A program made the translations under genes and the position numbers. Positions 63,639 through 64,000 of a stretch of DNA of 64,000 bases are shown here, in pieces. The notes beneath the pieces were generated by a model. The model was not told the DNA's origin, ran no database searches, and was given only the letters and a program-made list of their open reading frames with translations. This stretch comes from Pseudoxanthomonas sp. Lineage in GTDB: Bacteria > Pseudomonadota > Gammaproteobacteria > Xanthomonadales > Xanthomonadaceae. The first letter of the stretch is position 1. The number at the start of each line of letters is the position of its first letter. The stretch lies in the NCBI RefSeq assembly GCF_002863005.1, contig NZ_PKDG01000010.1:1-64000 (forward strand), given 5' to 3'.

Positions 63639-64000
63639 ATGCGCACCCGCCGCCGCTTCCTGGTCGCCGCCTTCGCCGCCACCGCCACGCTCGCCCTCTC
63701 GGGCTGCGAAACCCTCAATGCAGTCACTGGCCTGTTCGGCAACCAGATCAACTTCACCCAGCCGCAGCTGCAGCGCTACCTCAATCAGAGCTTCCCGCGC
63801 GAGTTCGACAAGCTGGGGGGACTGGTCTCGGCCACGCTGACCAATCCGCGCCTGAGCATTCCGTCGGGCGATGACCGCCTCCGGCTGGACTTCGACATCG
63901 GCGTCAGTGCGCTCGGCGCTCGCGATGTCAGCCGTGGCCACTTCGCGCTCGCCAGCCGACTACGCTATGACCCCGCGACGCGCGGGCTGCACCTGGACAA
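63639..64000 (+). CDS. DUF1439 (YceB-like) lipoprotein, C-terminally cut by window edge
   Basis: First 120 codons of a gene that continues past the right edge. The leader MRTRRRFLVAAFAATATLALSGCE contains a lipobox LSGC, so the product should be a lipoprotein; the paired arginines are also present. The following FTQPQLQRYLNQSFPREF and LTNPRLSIPSGDDRLRLDFD fit DUF1439/YceB. GGAG nine bases upstream supports the ATG at 63639. Confidence 0.8.
   Translation, partial: MRTRRRFLVAAFAATATLALSGCETLNAVTGLFGNQINFTQPQLQRYLNQSFPREFDKLGGLVSATLTNPRLSIPSGDDRLRLDFDIGVSALGARDVSRGHFALASRLRYDPATRGLHLD

Overview
The window is a GC-rich, gene-dense stretch of chromosome from a gammaproteobacterium of the family Xanthomonadaceae. 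A Pseudoxanthomonas-like genus is most plausible, but the genus is not settled by the sequence. Supporting marks are a fused aspartate kinase/diaminopimelate decarboxylase (lysAC), a murD2-murL pair (the Xanthomonas-type D-glutamate route of peptidoglycan synthesis), an rfbBACD cluster, petABC-sspAB, and three copies of a REP-type palindrome with a GGAGCGACGTAAGTCGCGA-like core. I see no rRNA, tRNA, CRISPR array, insertion sequence or prophage. No gap between genes exceeds about 260 bases.

Layout. 1-7 kb: start of a ppnN-like gene, a large Oar-like TonB-dependent receptor, the overlapping trio grxD-SDR-marC, divergent sodB, and a small secreted repeat protein. 7-10 kb: purEK, then Trm112-like-nadC-DUF3301, where nadC has an in-frame stop. 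10-15 kb: petABC followed by sspAB, and a lytic transglycosylase. 15-26 kb: miaB, an oppositely oriented TetR-HlyD-ABC efflux operon, then phoH-ybeY-X-corC followed by a DUF4105/Lnb-type membrane protein in the position lnt holds in E. coli. 26-31 kb: GH97 glycosidase, CorA, CstA and YbdD. 31-41 kb: a peptide-use region (DUF819 membrane protein, two S9 peptidases, OPT and POT transporters). 41-46 kb: rfbDCAB (dTDP-rhamnose), ssb, ispB. 46-53 kb: dienelactone hydrolase, then the operon lysAC-membrane protein-murL-murD2. 53-64 kb: tandem PhzF proteins, amidohydrolase, glycine-zipper protein, OsmC with an alpha/beta hydrolase, an EF-G-like GTPase, an HU-family protein with a Lys/Ala tail, DUF533, M23 peptidase, DUF3861, Cdd1-type and DUF1439 genes.

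Most genes are housekeeping. The points that most deserve attention are the Lnb-like gene in the lnt slot, the interrupted nadC, an SDR that has lost its catalytic Ser and Lys, the unknown genes embedded in the murL and ybeY-corC operons, the 31-residue duplicated secreted protein, and the direct-repeat operators upstream of the TonB receptor and the TetR gene. Start codons were chosen from ribosome binding sites, signal peptides and overlaps with neighbours. Family assignments come from recognised motifs and remembered family knowledge, not from a database search.
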